Shown piece by piece: positions 1-6,363 of a stretch of DNA of 6,432 bases. Location: NCBI GenBank assembly GCA_900552605.1, contig USAR01000085.1:1-6432 (forward strand), read 5' to 3'. How positions within the stretch are numbered: the first letter of the stretch is position 1; every line of letters begins with the position of its first letter. Both the position numbers and the translations under genes were made by a program. Source of the stretch: an uncultured Oscillospiraceae bacterium. Lineage in GTDB: Bacteria > Bacillota > Clostridia > Oscillospirales > Acutalibacteraceae. The notes beneath the pieces are model-generated. The model did not search any database and was not told the DNA's origin. It saw nothing but the letters and a program-made list of their open reading frames with translations.

Positions 1-103
1 CGAATTCCAAATATAGCTTGCCGCCGAATTTGGCAATCCTTTCGCGAATATGCTCAGACTGCATTTTTAAGTATTTCTCGTTGTCAAAACCTTTTTCGTA
101 CAT
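1..103 (-). CDS. DUF1846 family protein, N-terminal fragment
   Basis: This is the first 34 codons of a gene that runs off the left edge. The translation begins MYEKGFDNEKYLKMQSEHIR and continues with a KFGGKLYLEF segment. This matches the remembered start of the DUF1846 (UPF0371) family, in which GFDN-KYL-QS-HI-ERI and FGGKLYLEFGGK are strongly conserved. Full members are about 500 residues. Structures exist for the family, but to my knowledge its biochemical role is not established, so no function is assigned. The ATG at 101-103 is chosen because family proteins start only a few residues before the GFDN motif, and GAGAGGG (complement of 111-117) sits seven bases upstream. The same frame stays open for a further 35 codons upstream and encodes a hydrophobic stretch (see findings). 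The gene has its own promoter and is separated from the upstream araC gene by a terminator. Confidence 0.85.
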   Translation of the reverse strand, partial: MYEKGFDNEKYLKMQSEHIRERIAKFGGKLYLEF

Positions 104-198
104 TTTCCTACCCTCTCGTATTTTAAAGCTCCTCCGATGCCCGACGAGTGCCACCGACAAAAGCATCAATAATATTCCAATAAAAAACAACCAAGAAA

Positions 199-227
199 AG
201 TATACCACCTATTGCCGAAATTTACAA
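199..227 (-). promoter_or_regulatory. Promoter for the DUF1846 gene
   Basis: Read on the minus strand: a -35 box TTGTAA (complement of 222-227), exactly 17 bases of spacer, then a -10 box TATACT (complement of 199-204) preceded by TGG, giving an extended -10. Transcription would start near 192 and leave a leader of about 89 bases before the ATG at 103. The leader holds a weak GATGC/GCATC hairpin (136-140 with 163-167) that resembles no riboswitch known to me. Confidence 0.6.
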
Positions 228-250
228 GTCGGATTTTGTTGAGACTTGGC

Positions 251-294
251 GAAAATAAAACCGCCGCTATGCATACAATGAAGCGCTTAGCGGC
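251..294 (-). terminator. Rho-independent terminator of araC
   Basis: Arms GCCGCTA (263-269) and TAGCGGC (288-294) pair perfectly over 7 bp around an 18-base loop. On the minus strand the hairpin is followed by GGTTTTATTTTC (complement of 251-262). It lies 29 bases past the araC stop. The plus-strand flank is also T-rich (from 296, including a run of six T), so the hairpin could stop transcription in both directions. Confidence 0.65.
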
Positions 295-323
295 AGTTTG
301 TTTTTTAGTTTTGTTGTTTTGCT

Positions 324-1160
324 TTATATGATCCTGTACTTATTCGGCTTGTGCCCTGTCACCTCATAAAACACCTTTGAAAAATAACCTGCGTCGGAAA
401 AACCTGTTTTTGCAGCAACCTCGCCGAGCGTCAGGTTGCCCGAGCTTAACAGAATTATTGCCATCTCCACTCTGTAATTAACCACATATCTGTGCAGTGA
501 AACACCGAAATGCTCCACAAACAAGCGGTTTATATAGTTAGGGTGGTAGTGAAACTGCTCACCTATATCCCTATTTGTAAGATTTCTTTGGTAATTGTTT
601 TTAATATACTTTAAAACGGCATACGGCAGCCCTTCCTCGGTGCCGTTAAAGAATTTTTCAAAGATTCTTGCAAGAATCAGCGTAAGCTGCGCATTGCAAC
701 GAACGCTGTAAAAAGCCTTTTTTTCGCCGAATACCTTGTTTATGCTCTCCAGATTTATTTCAATTTCAGGAACATTAACAACGATATAGCCGTCCTCTTG
801 CCTAATATCTGTGAATGTCACCGACTGAACGGGTCTGTCTGTGCAGTCCCGACTTATTTGAAGCGGCGCTTTTATATTATTATTGCCAAACAAAAAATCA
901 AAGTTTATTATGCAGTAGCTGTGCTCAACTCTATTATCATCATTTTCGAAATAATAGCCGTTCATTGAGTTAACAAGCACGGCGTCGTTTTTATTAAGAT
1001 GCAGCGTCTTACCGTTTATATGCATAACCTCGCCACCGGAATAAAAGTAAAAAATCCTTGCATCTCTTGCATATCCGAGCTGCGTGGGAAGCGGTACATT
1101 ACGCTTGCAAAAAAAGCGTAAAAACGGGTTTATCTCGTCGGTATAAATACTGTATTTCAA
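324..1160 (-). CDS. AraC-family transcriptional regulator
   Basis: A 278-residue DNA-binding regulator of the usual AraC/XylS size. The N-terminal half, roughly residues 30-100, has the alternating strand and glycine pattern of the cupin-like AraC ligand domain (YFYSGGEVMHINGKTLHL around 38-55). The C-terminal 95 residues form the paired helix-turn-helix domain: first helix-turn-helix about 194-214 (NRDIGEQFHYHPNYINRLF), second about 244-263, ending in the family signature GFSDAGYFSKVFYEVTGHKP followed by KYR. Such proteins usually sense a small molecule, often a sugar, and act at nearby or distant promoters. The ligand and targets cannot be read here because no transporter or catabolic operon is adjacent. 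The start is a TTG: an in-frame TGA lies two codons upstream, and GGTGGTGA sits six bases before it. It has its own promoter and terminator. Confidence 0.93.
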   Translation of the reverse strand: MKYSIYTDEINPFLRFFCKRNVPLPTQLGYARDARIFYFYSGGEVMHINGKTLHLNKNDAVLVNSMNGYYFENDDNRVEHSYCIINFDFLFGNNNIKAPLQISRDCTDRPVQSVTFTDIRQEDGYIVVNVPEIEINLESINKVFGEKKAFYSVRCNAQLTLILARIFEKFFNGTEEGLPYAVLKYIKNNYQRNLTNRDIGEQFHYHPNYINRLFVEHFGVSLHRYVVNYRVEMAIILLSSGNLTLGEVAAKTGFSDAGYFSKVFYEVTGHKPNKYRII

Positions 1161-1166
1161 AAATTT

Positions 1167-1174
1167 TCACCACC
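1167..1174 (-). promoter_or_regulatory. Ribosome binding site fixing the TTG start of araC
   Basis: The minus strand reads GGTGGTGA, one mismatch from GGAGGTGA, the complement of the 16S rRNA 3' end. It is followed by six bases and then TTG AAA TAC. An in-frame TGA immediately upstream excludes any longer protein, and no ATG occurs near the start in this frame, so TTG is the best start. Confidence 0.6.
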
Positions 1175-1218
1175 GCAAAAGTTAGTTTTTTATACTACCG
1201 GGTTTATTTTTGATGTTT

Positions 1219-1247
1219 ATTATATCACGAGGTTGTGTTAAAATCAA
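1219..1247 (-). promoter_or_regulatory. Promoter for araC
   Basis: The minus strand carries TTGATT (complement of 1242-1247), a 17-base spacer, and a perfect TATAAT (complement of 1219-1224) preceded by TGA, i.e. an extended -10. The predicted start is near 1212, giving a leader of about 50 bases before the TTG start. This is one of the best promoter matches in the window. Confidence 0.7.
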
Positions 1248-1314
1248 GAATAAGAATATAAGGCTTACGGACAACATTTTCTGCGCAATTTCGGCATTTT
1301 CGAAACCGTGCTTT

Positions 1315-1356
1315 AAAAAATATGCACCACCAAAAGCGTCTGACTTTTGGGGTGCA
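1315..1356 (-). terminator. Rho-independent terminator of asnB
   Basis: The left arm TGCACC-A-CCAAAAG (1323-1336) and right arm CTTTTGGGGTGCA (1344-1356) pair over 13 bp with a single bulged A at 1329 and a 7-base loop. On the minus strand the hairpin runs into TATTTTTT (complement of 1315-1322). It lies about 130 bases past the asnB stop, and no other gene lies between, so it is assigned to asnB. The 130 bases between stop and hairpin contain nothing else recognisable. Confidence 0.8.
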
Positions 1357-1486
1357 CATCAAGCCCGGCAGCCGCTTTTATTCAGCGACAGCTAAAGATT
1401 ATCCAAGAAAATTTTCCTGTTTTTGAAGCAGTATTACATATAGTGCTCATCCTGCATACTCATTTACGGCAAAACAGATGATAAAA

Positions 1487-3325
1487 TCAAGCTGTTTTTT
1501 CATCATTAAAGAACTGATCGTACCACACCAGAAAAGTATATACAGTCCAGATCTTTCGGCTGTTATCGCGCTTGCCGTCGCGGTGTTCTTTAAGCAGCTT
1601 TACAAGACGGTCAGTGTTAAAATACTTCTTTGCTGCATCGCTTTCAAAAGCTTCTTTTACAAGAGAATAATATTTATCCTCTTTAAGCCACACGCGAATT
1701 GGGACGGGAAATCCGAGCTTTGGCTTTTCCGACGTCTTTTTTGGAAGTGTTTTAGACGCGGCGCTGCGCAGTGCAAGCTTTGTGCTGCTGAGATCAACAC
1801 GCTTGTCAAGCGGGATTGTCTCGGCAAGCTCCATAACCTTTTTATCCAAAAACGGTACTCTGAGCTCCAGCGAATGTGCCATTGACATCTTGTCCGCCTT
1901 TAAAAGGATATCGCCCATAAGCCACATATTTATGTCAAGATACTGCATTCTTGTGACCTGATCTTTATCGGAAACCTCTGAATAAAACCTTGCGCAAATA
2001 TCCTTTGGCTTTTCTCCGCAGTCGTTCTTAAGCAGCTTTTTGCGCTCCTTAATCGTAAATATATTTGCGTTACCGATAAACCAATCCTCAACAGGTCTGC
2101 CGCGGCGCACAAGAAAATTAACGCCGTGCACTTTCGGCAAATGAAGCGCAATTGTGCCCAAAAGGCGACGAATCGGCTTTGGAATTTTATTGAACGACGG
2201 GCATGCTAGCGGCGATTGATATATTTTGTAGCCGCCGAAAAGCTCGTCTGCGCCCTCTCCCGAAAGCACAACCTTAACATGCTCTGCCGCAAGCTTTGAA
2301 ACAAAATAAAGCGGTACGGCGGCAGGGTCTGCCAACGGCTCATCCATTTGATACTGTATTTTAGGAAACTCTCCCCAATATTCCTCAGGTGTTATCACCT
2401 TGGAAATATTCTCGGTCTTGATAAAATCGGCAAACTCCTTGGCATAGCTTATTTCGTTGTACTTCTCGTCCTTGCCGAAGCCAACCGTAAAGGTCTTGTC
2501 CACCTTAGCCTCATATGCAATATAGCTTGAATCAATACCGCTTGAAAGGAAAGAGCCAACCTCAACGTCGCTTATCTTGTGTGCTCTTACCGACTCCTCT
2601 ATTGCGTTTTCAACAATATCTGCATATTCGTCAATCGTTTTGCCTGATTTATCCTCGCAAAATTCGGGGTGCCAATAGCGCTGCTTTTGAAGAACGCCGT
2701 CTTTATAAACAAAGAAGTGAGCCGGTGGAAGCTTGAAAACATCTTTAAAAAATGTTTCCTCTGTGGGAGAATACTGAAAAGAAAGATAATTTGAAAGAGC
2801 CTTTTCGTTAAGCTGTGGTTTGAATGACGGATGCGGTAGAAATCCCTTGATCTCCGAGCCGAAAAGCAGTTCATTTTCAAGTGTTGCATAGTAAAGCGGC
2901 TTGATTCCAAACGGATCGCGCGCGCCGAAAAGCTCTTTATTATTTTTGTTCCAGATAACAAAGGAAAACATACCGCGCAGCATTGAAACAAGCTTTTTGC
3001 CGTATTCCTCATAGCCGTGAAGCAAAACCTCTCCGTCGCCGTTGGTTTTGAAAGTGTGACCCTTCTCAAGCAGATTTTCGCGAATATCCTTAAAGTTATA
3101 TATTTCACCGTTAAAAAGCAGCACCAGCGAACCGTCCTCATTATAAAGCGGTTGGTCTCCTCCTGCAAGGTCAATAATGCTCAGTCGTCTGAAGCCTAAA
3201 CAAATATCCTCGTTAACAAATCTGCCGTCGGAATCAGGTCCGCGATGAGCAATTTTATCCATCATTGAACCGAGAACACTGTCGGCATTTTCTATATTAT
3301 TTGTAAAACCAACATATCCGCACAT
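1487..3325 (-). CDS. asnB: Asparagine synthetase, glutamine-hydrolysing
   Basis: A 612-residue cytosolic enzyme that converts aspartate, glutamine and ATP to asparagine, glutamate, AMP and pyrophosphate. Its length fits the long Bacillus/Clostridium form. The N-terminal glutaminase domain (about 1-210) begins MCGYVGF, where Cys2 becomes the nucleophile after Met removal. It contains HRGPD (27-31), RRLSIIDL (46-53), FNGEIYN (71-77) and the GDGEV segment with Asp97. The synthetase domain carries the ATP pyrophosphatase loop SSGIDSS (261-267), SGEGADELFGGY (355-366) and later LELRVPFLDK. The ATG at 3323-3325 is chosen because catalysis needs the Cys at position 2 and GGAGG lies eight bases upstream. 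A TTG seven codons further up would add residues before the nucleophile and is rejected. It is a single-gene unit with its own promoter and terminator. The first Gly of the usual SGG loop is Ser. Confidence 0.97.
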   Translation of the reverse strand: MCGYVGFTNNIENADSVLGSMMDKIAHRGPDSDGRFVNEDICLGFRRLSIIDLAGGDQPLYNEDGSLVLLFNGEIYNFKDIRENLLEKGHTFKTNGDGEVLLHGYEEYGKKLVSMLRGMFSFVIWNKNNKELFGARDPFGIKPLYYATLENELLFGSEIKGFLPHPSFKPQLNEKALSNYLSFQYSPTEETFFKDVFKLPPAHFFVYKDGVLQKQRYWHPEFCEDKSGKTIDEYADIVENAIEESVRAHKISDVEVGSFLSSGIDSSYIAYEAKVDKTFTVGFGKDEKYNEISYAKEFADFIKTENISKVITPEEYWGEFPKIQYQMDEPLADPAAVPLYFVSKLAAEHVKVVLSGEGADELFGGYKIYQSPLACPSFNKIPKPIRRLLGTIALHLPKVHGVNFLVRRGRPVEDWFIGNANIFTIKERKKLLKNDCGEKPKDICARFYSEVSDKDQVTRMQYLDINMWLMGDILLKADKMSMAHSLELRVPFLDKKVMELAETIPLDKRVDLSSTKLALRSAASKTLPKKTSEKPKLGFPVPIRVWLKEDKYYSLVKEAFESDAAKKYFNTDRLVKLLKEHRDGKRDNSRKIWTVYTFLVWYDQFFNDEKTA

Positions 3326-3333
3326 ACGGGATA

Positions 3334-3338
3334 CCTCC
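3334..3338 (-). promoter_or_regulatory. Ribosome binding site that decides the asnB start
   Basis: GGAGG on the minus strand, eight bases before ATG TGC GGA. It lies inside the open frame that extends up to the TTG at 3344-3346, which shows that initiation occurs downstream of it and leaves Cys at position 2. Confidence 0.85.
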
Positions 3339-3359
3339 GAAAACAATACTATTTTATTT

Positions 3360-3365
3360 ATTATA
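3360..3365 (-). promoter_or_regulatory. Probable -10 box of the asnB promoter
   Basis: A perfect TATAAT on the minus strand about 35 bases before the asnB ATG, which would give a leader under 30 bases. The -35 region is poor: the best hexamer, CTTTCA at an 18-base spacing, matches only half of the consensus. Upstream lie A- and T-tracts (roughly 3388-3424) that could act as an UP element. The leader is too short for a T-box or other long leader control. Confidence 0.45.
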
Positions 3366-3417
3366 CTTTATTTTCGGCAAAACTGAAAGACTTTTTTGAA
3401 ATTTTTTTAATTTTCGG

Positions 3418-3457
3418 AAAAATAATAAGGCTCCGACCGTTAAAGTCGAAGCCTTAT
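3418..3457 (-). terminator. Rho-independent terminator of the msmX-like gene
   Basis: The arms at 3425-3437 (ATAAGGCTCCGAC) and 3445-3457 (GTCGAAGCCTTAT) pair over 13 positions with one mismatch around a 7-base loop. On the minus strand the hairpin continues into TTATTTTT, the tail of a factor-independent terminator. It lies about 107 bases past the ATPase stop and about 100 bases ahead of asnB, so the two genes form separate units. The plus-strand side lacks a good T-run. Confidence 0.75.
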
Positions 3458-3563
3458 ATCATATTTAATCGGCGCTGTATTTTAAAAAGCTATACGAACA
3501 CACTCTCTAAAATTCGATATGCTTTACATAAAGCTTTGCGCTTTTAATACCGCAACAATATTA

Positions 3564-4706
3564 TCAGTTGGTAATTGTAAGCTCGGTATCCTTATCGAAG
3601 ATGTGGATACGTGCGGTATCGAATGTAACCTTGATTTCGTCTTGCGGACGAGCGGTTGTTCTCGGGTCAACACGGGCAATAATCGGCTGACCTGCGCAGT
3701 CCATATACAGATAGGTTTCGGCGCCCATAAGCTCTGTAACCTCAACCTTGGTGTCAACAATGCCTTCGGGCATCGAGCTAAGATACATCTGCTCATCGTG
3801 GATATGCTCGGGACGAATACCGATAACAACCTCTTTATCGATGTACGCTTTCAGGCAATCGCGATAGTTCTTCTCGTCCGGAACCGGGAGAGTAAACTTA
3901 ATTTCGCTCTCTGTCTTTGTTGCTTCTTTGCCGAATTCAACGAAATATTTGCCTGCGTCCTCACGAATTTTTGCGTTGAGGAAGTTCATCTGAGGTGAAC
4001 CCAGGAAGCCTGCAACGAACATATTGCAAGGTTTATCGTAAAGATTCTGAGGGGTGTCAACCTGCTGAATAAGACCGTCCTTCATAACAACGATGCGCGA
4101 GCCCATTGTCATAGCCTCGGTCTGGTCGTGAGTAACGTAAATAAATGTTGTGCCGAGACGCTGGTGAAGCTTTGAAATCTCGGTACGCATTTGTGCACGC
4201 AGCTTAGCATCAAGGTTTGAAAGCGGTTCGTCGAGCAAGAATACCTTAGGCTCACGAACAATAGCACGACCGAGCGCAACACGCTGACGCTGACCGCCGG
4301 ACAAAGCCTTCGGCTTTCTCTCAAGCAAGTGCTCGATATCAAGTGCGCGGGCTGCTTCTTCAACACGGCGTTTAATTTCGTCCTTCGGTGTTTTGCGAAG
4401 CTTCAAACCGAATGCCATATTGTCGAAAACAGTCATATGAGGATAAAGCGCATAGTTCTGGAACACCATCGCTATATCTCTGTTTTTGGGAGCCACGTCG
4501 TTAACCAAACGGTCGCCGATGTAAAGCTCGCCTTCTGTAATTTCCTCAAGTCCCGCAACCATACGAAGTGTTGTGGATTTACCGCAGCCCGAAGGGCCAA
4601 CCAAAATAATAAATTCCTTGTCTTTGATTTCAAGATTAAAATCCGAAACGGCAACTACGCCGCCGGCATATTTCTTGTAAATACCTTTAAGTGTTACGCC
4701 AGCCAT
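3564..4706 (-). CDS. Sugar ABC importer ATPase, MsmX/UgpC/MalK family
   Basis: A 380-residue cytoplasmic ATP-binding subunit that powers carbohydrate uptake by CUT1-type ABC importers. All ATPase motifs are present: Walker [10 protein letters not shown] (37-45), Q-loop glutamine 83 in [20 protein letters not shown], signature [15 protein letters not shown] (135-149), Walker B VFLLDEP with catalytic Glu160, D-loop SNLD (163-166) and switch His193 in [10 protein letters not shown]. The C-terminal part (about 240-375, including GIRPEHI at 296-302) is the TOBE-type regulatory domain typical of this family. GGAGG lies seven bases before the ATG. No permease or solute-binding gene is adjacent, and the gene has its own promoter and terminator. 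This fits the stand-alone MsmX type, known in Bacillus and Streptococcus to serve several sugar importers. UgpC or MalK naming is equally defensible from sequence alone, so no symbol is given. Confidence 0.95.
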   Translation of the reverse strand: MAGVTLKGIYKKYAGGVVAVSDFNLEIKDKEFIILVGPSGCGKSTTLRMVAGLEEITEGELYIGDRLVNDVAPKNRDIAMVFQNYALYPHMTVFDNMAFGLKLRKTPKDEIKRRVEEAARALDIEHLLERKPKALSGGQRQRVALGRAIVREPKVFLLDEPLSNLDAKLRAQMRTEISKLHQRLGTTFIYVTHDQTEAMTMGSRIVVMKDGLIQQVDTPQNLYDKPCNMFVAGFLGSPQMNFLNAKIREDAGKYFVEFGKEATKTESEIKFTLPVPDEKNYRDCLKAYIDKEVVIGIRPEHIHDEQMYLSSMPEGIVDTKVEVTELMGAETYLYMDCAGQPIIARVDPRTTARPQDEIKVTFDTARIHIFDKDTELTITN

Positions 4707-4758
4707 TGCTTAACCTCCAAAATTCTTAATACAAATATCCATTTATATTTACCTATGT

Positions 4759-4764
4759 ATTATA
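4759..4764 (-). promoter_or_regulatory. Extended -10 promoter of the msmX-like gene
   Basis: The minus strand reads TGTTATAAT, a perfect TATAAT (complement of 4759-4764) with the TGn extension. Seventeen bases upstream is TAGAAA, which matches four of six -35 positions. A better -35 hexamer, TTGACG, is 25 bases away and too far. The predicted start near 4752 gives a leader of about 46 bases. No catabolite-response (cre) operator was recognised in this short leader. Confidence 0.6.
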
Positions 4765-4884
4765 ACAGATATTTCTGCAAATTTCTATACGTCAACTATA
4801 CAAATATCCGCGCGTTATTTTATGCAATATACATATAAAGCCATAGTGGCAATGTTAAATATAACTAAAGTATCAGCCGTTTTG

Positions 4885-5610
4885 TTAAATTTTATTGTTG
4901 CCTTTGCAAATTGCGCTTATTTCGTCCGAAGTAAGCAGTCTGCACTCTCCGCTTTTAAGCTTACTGTCAAGCAAAATTCCGCCGATACTTTTGCGGTGCA
5001 GCTTTTCAACACCGAGACCTGCCGTGCCGAACATTCGCTTGATTTGGTGATACTTCCCCTCGTTTATCGTAACCGTTGCAAAGGTTGGATTAGTTTTGCT
5101 GTATTCAAGCTTTGCCGGCAAGCATTTTGTGCCGTCGGCAAGGGTAACTCCGCTTTCAAACAGCAGCACGGTATCATCGGTTACGGGCTTGTCCAAAGTT
5201 ACCTCATAAACCTTTTTAATGTCGCTTTTGGGAGAGATTACGCGGTGGGCAAAATCACCGTCGTTTGTAATTATTATAAAGCCGGTTGTATCTCTGTCAA
5301 GTCTGCCGACAGGAAAAAGCTCTTTTTTAAAAAGTTCTTTCGGCACAAGGTCAACCACGGTTTTTCGTGATTTATCGGCAGCGGCGCTCAGCACTCCCTT
5401 CGGCTTATTTAGCATTATATAAACAAATTCAGTGTATTCAACCCTGCTGCCGTTAAGCATAACATAATCTTTGATTGGGTTGATTTTCATATTTGCCTGC
5501 TTCACCCTATCTCCGTTAACCGTAACGCATCCGCTTGTCACGGCTTTTCTTGCCTCGCTCCTCGTAAGCAACGCCTGATCGGCAAGAAATTTATCAAGTC
5601 TTTCCTGCAT
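4885..5610 (-). CDS. rRNA pseudouridine synthase, RsuA/RluB/RluE/RluF family
   Basis: A 241-residue enzyme that isomerises a specific uridine in ribosomal RNA to pseudouridine. Residues 1-48 form an S4 RNA-binding domain (RLDKFLADQALLTRSEARK). The catalytic domain starts at IMLNKPKGVLSA (65-76), followed by the family signature GRLDRDTTG (102-110), whose Asp105 is the catalytic residue. It also has GKYHQIKRM (185-193), the form typical of the RsuA-like group. Whether the target is 16S (RsuA-like) or 23S rRNA (RluB/E/F-like) cannot be decided from motifs alone, so no symbol is given. It follows the DUF4830 gene by 54 bases with no terminator between, so the two probably share a transcript. The GGAG ribosome site is 14 bases from the ATG, longer than usual. 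No convincing terminator was seen downstream. Only a 4-bp GCCA/TGGC hairpin precedes T-rich DNA near 4838-4850. Confidence 0.93.
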   Translation of the reverse strand: MQERLDKFLADQALLTRSEARKAVTSGCVTVNGDRVKQANMKINPIKDYVMLNGSRVEYTEFVYIMLNKPKGVLSAAADKSRKTVVDLVPKELFKKELFPVGRLDRDTTGFIIITNDGDFAHRVISPKSDIKKVYEVTLDKPVTDDTVLLFESGVTLADGTKCLPAKLEYSKTNPTFATVTINEGKYHQIKRMFGTAGLGVEKLHRKSIGGILLDSKLKSGECRLLTSDEISAICKGNNKI

Positions 5611-5624
5611 TTTTTGGTATTGAG

Positions 5625-5632
5625 CTCCTTTT
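5625..5632 (-). promoter_or_regulatory. Ribosome binding site of the pseudouridine synthase, unusually distant
   Basis: The minus strand reads AAAAGGAG, followed by 14 bases before the ATG at 5608-5610, against a usual 5-9. The codons between (GCT CAA TAC CAA AAA) contain no alternative start in this frame, and the S4 domain begins right after the ATG, so the ATG is kept. Confidence 0.5.
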
Positions 5633-5664
5633 AATAATCCGATTTTGCTTTGCGTGTCGCTCTC

Positions 5665-6129
5665 TTAGTGATCTCCTAAATTAAGCTCTATATTAACAAG
5701 CGGAAGTGTAAATCCGCCGTTTTCAATTGACGAAATATCGCCGCCTATAATTTTACCGTTGTGCACAAGCAAATTGGCGTACACTTCGCTTTTGTCTTTA
5801 AAATTTTCAACGCTGTATGTATACATAACCGCCCCGTTTTTGCGGAATTCCTCAAGATTAAAACCGGCTTTTTTTTGCAGCTTGTTATATTGCTTATAAA
5901 CACCGCCGAAATCCGAAGGAATTACAATATCCGTTTTTGTTTCGCTCTCTGATTTCACGCTGTATCCGAGCTTTTGCAGATATGCCACCCTGTCGTTAAG
6001 CTCACTTCCGTCAGGGTAGCTGACTCTGCCGGATTTAGCAAAGCAAATAATAGTCAGCACCACAGCCGCAGCCGCTCCCAAAACCAGCGCGACTCTTCTC
6101 TTTGTAAGTCTTAAATTAACAACAAACAT
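5665..6129 (-). CDS. Membrane-anchored DUF4830 domain protein
   Basis: A 154-residue protein of unknown function. A short basic N-terminus (NLRLTKRRV) is followed by one hydrophobic helix (about 12-30), an uncleaved anchor or signal-anchor that should leave the rest outside the membrane. The outer part resembles the DUF4830 domain as I remember it: a YLQKLGYSV start (50-58), IPSDFGGVYKQYNKLQKKAGFNL (70-92, quoted in part: VYKQYNKLQKKAGF), a YTYSVENF strand, then ANLLVHNGKIIGGDISS (118-134). Such proteins are common in clostridia, and no catalytic residues are evident. The ATG is preceded by GGGAG at eight bases. It lies between ispF and the pseudouridine synthase gene and probably forms an operon with the latter. 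The family assignment is from memory. The single membrane helix is seen directly. Confidence 0.8.
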   Translation of the reverse strand: MFVVNLRLTKRRVALVLGAAAAVVLTIICFAKSGRVSYPDGSELNDRVAYLQKLGYSVKSESETKTDIVIPSDFGGVYKQYNKLQKKAGFNLEEFRKNGAVMYTYSVENFKDKSEVYANLLVHNGKIIGGDISSIENGGFTLPLVNIELNLGDH

Positions 6130-6228
6130 TTTTATTTCTCCCTTTTCTTTTCAATTAAATAAGCCGATAAGACTTGGCATTACACACGACAAAACGCCGC
6201 AGTAATGTGGCTTTTATTTAATATTATG

Positions 6229-6258
6229 AAAAGAAAAACGGATTTATTCGCAAAACTG
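6229..6258 (-). promoter_or_regulatory. Possible weak promoter for the DUF4830 gene
   Basis: The minus strand carries TTGCGA about 19 bases upstream of CATAAT, ahead of the DUF4830 gene. The matches are four and five of six with a long spacer, so this is only a candidate. It would give a leader of about 90 bases. Read-through from ispF is the alternative. Confidence 0.25.
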
Positions 6259-6279
6259 AGCCGCTTGCTTCCGATTATA

Positions 6280-6363
6280 TGCCGGCAGCCGCAGTGCGAA
6301 GGCGCCGGGCGAAAGCCCTCGTGCCGAGCGCGCTGCGATGATATTGACAGCCGTCAGCCGGCA
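6280..6363. repeat. G+C-rich imperfect hairpin next to ispF, possible dispersed intergenic element
   Basis: An outer helix TGCCGGC (6280-6286) with GCCGGCA (6357-6363) encloses an inner hairpin 6290-6337. In the inner hairpin, CGCAGTGCG (6290-6298) pairs with CGCGCTGCG (6329-6337), GGCGC (6301-6305) with GTGCC (6321-6325), and GGGC (6307-6310) with GCCC (6315-6318) around a GAAA tetraloop, 18 pairs in all. G or C makes up 45 of the 57 bases 6281-6337, far above the A+T-rich flank. The outer helix overlaps the last two codons of ispF. No T-run follows on the minus strand, so it is not a standard ispF terminator. Confidence 0.55.

Noticed and set aside
18..242. A plus-strand frame of 74 codons at the left edge.
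   Set aside because: It is the complement of the DUF1846 start, its leader and its promoter, with no ribosome site or recognisable protein.
1210..1395. A plus-strand frame of 61 codons in the araC-asnB gap.
   Set aside because: It overlaps the araC promoter and the asnB terminator hairpin, lacks a ribosome site, and has no recognisable domain.
1434..1463. A 9-codon minus-strand frame after asnB reading MSMQDEHYM, faintly like the start of a TadA deaminase.
   Set aside because: It is too short, has no ribosome site, and nothing after the stop resembles TadA. Chance is the simplest explanation.
3521..3534. GCTTTACATAAAGC palindrome downstream of the msmX-like gene.
   Set aside because: Only a short A+T-rich inverted repeat in a 3' untranslated region. 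The true terminator is the longer hairpin at 3425-3457.
4838..4850. A 4-bp GCCA/TGGC hairpin followed by T-rich DNA on the minus strand after the pseudouridine synthase gene.
   Set aside because: The stem is too short and the loop only three bases, so it is not called a terminator.
6174..6218. CATTAC/GTAATG arms (6178-6183 with 6212-6217 approximately) followed by TTTTATTT on the plus strand.
   Set aside because: A 6-bp A+T-rich stem with a very large loop and no plus-strand gene to terminate. Not convincing as a terminator.
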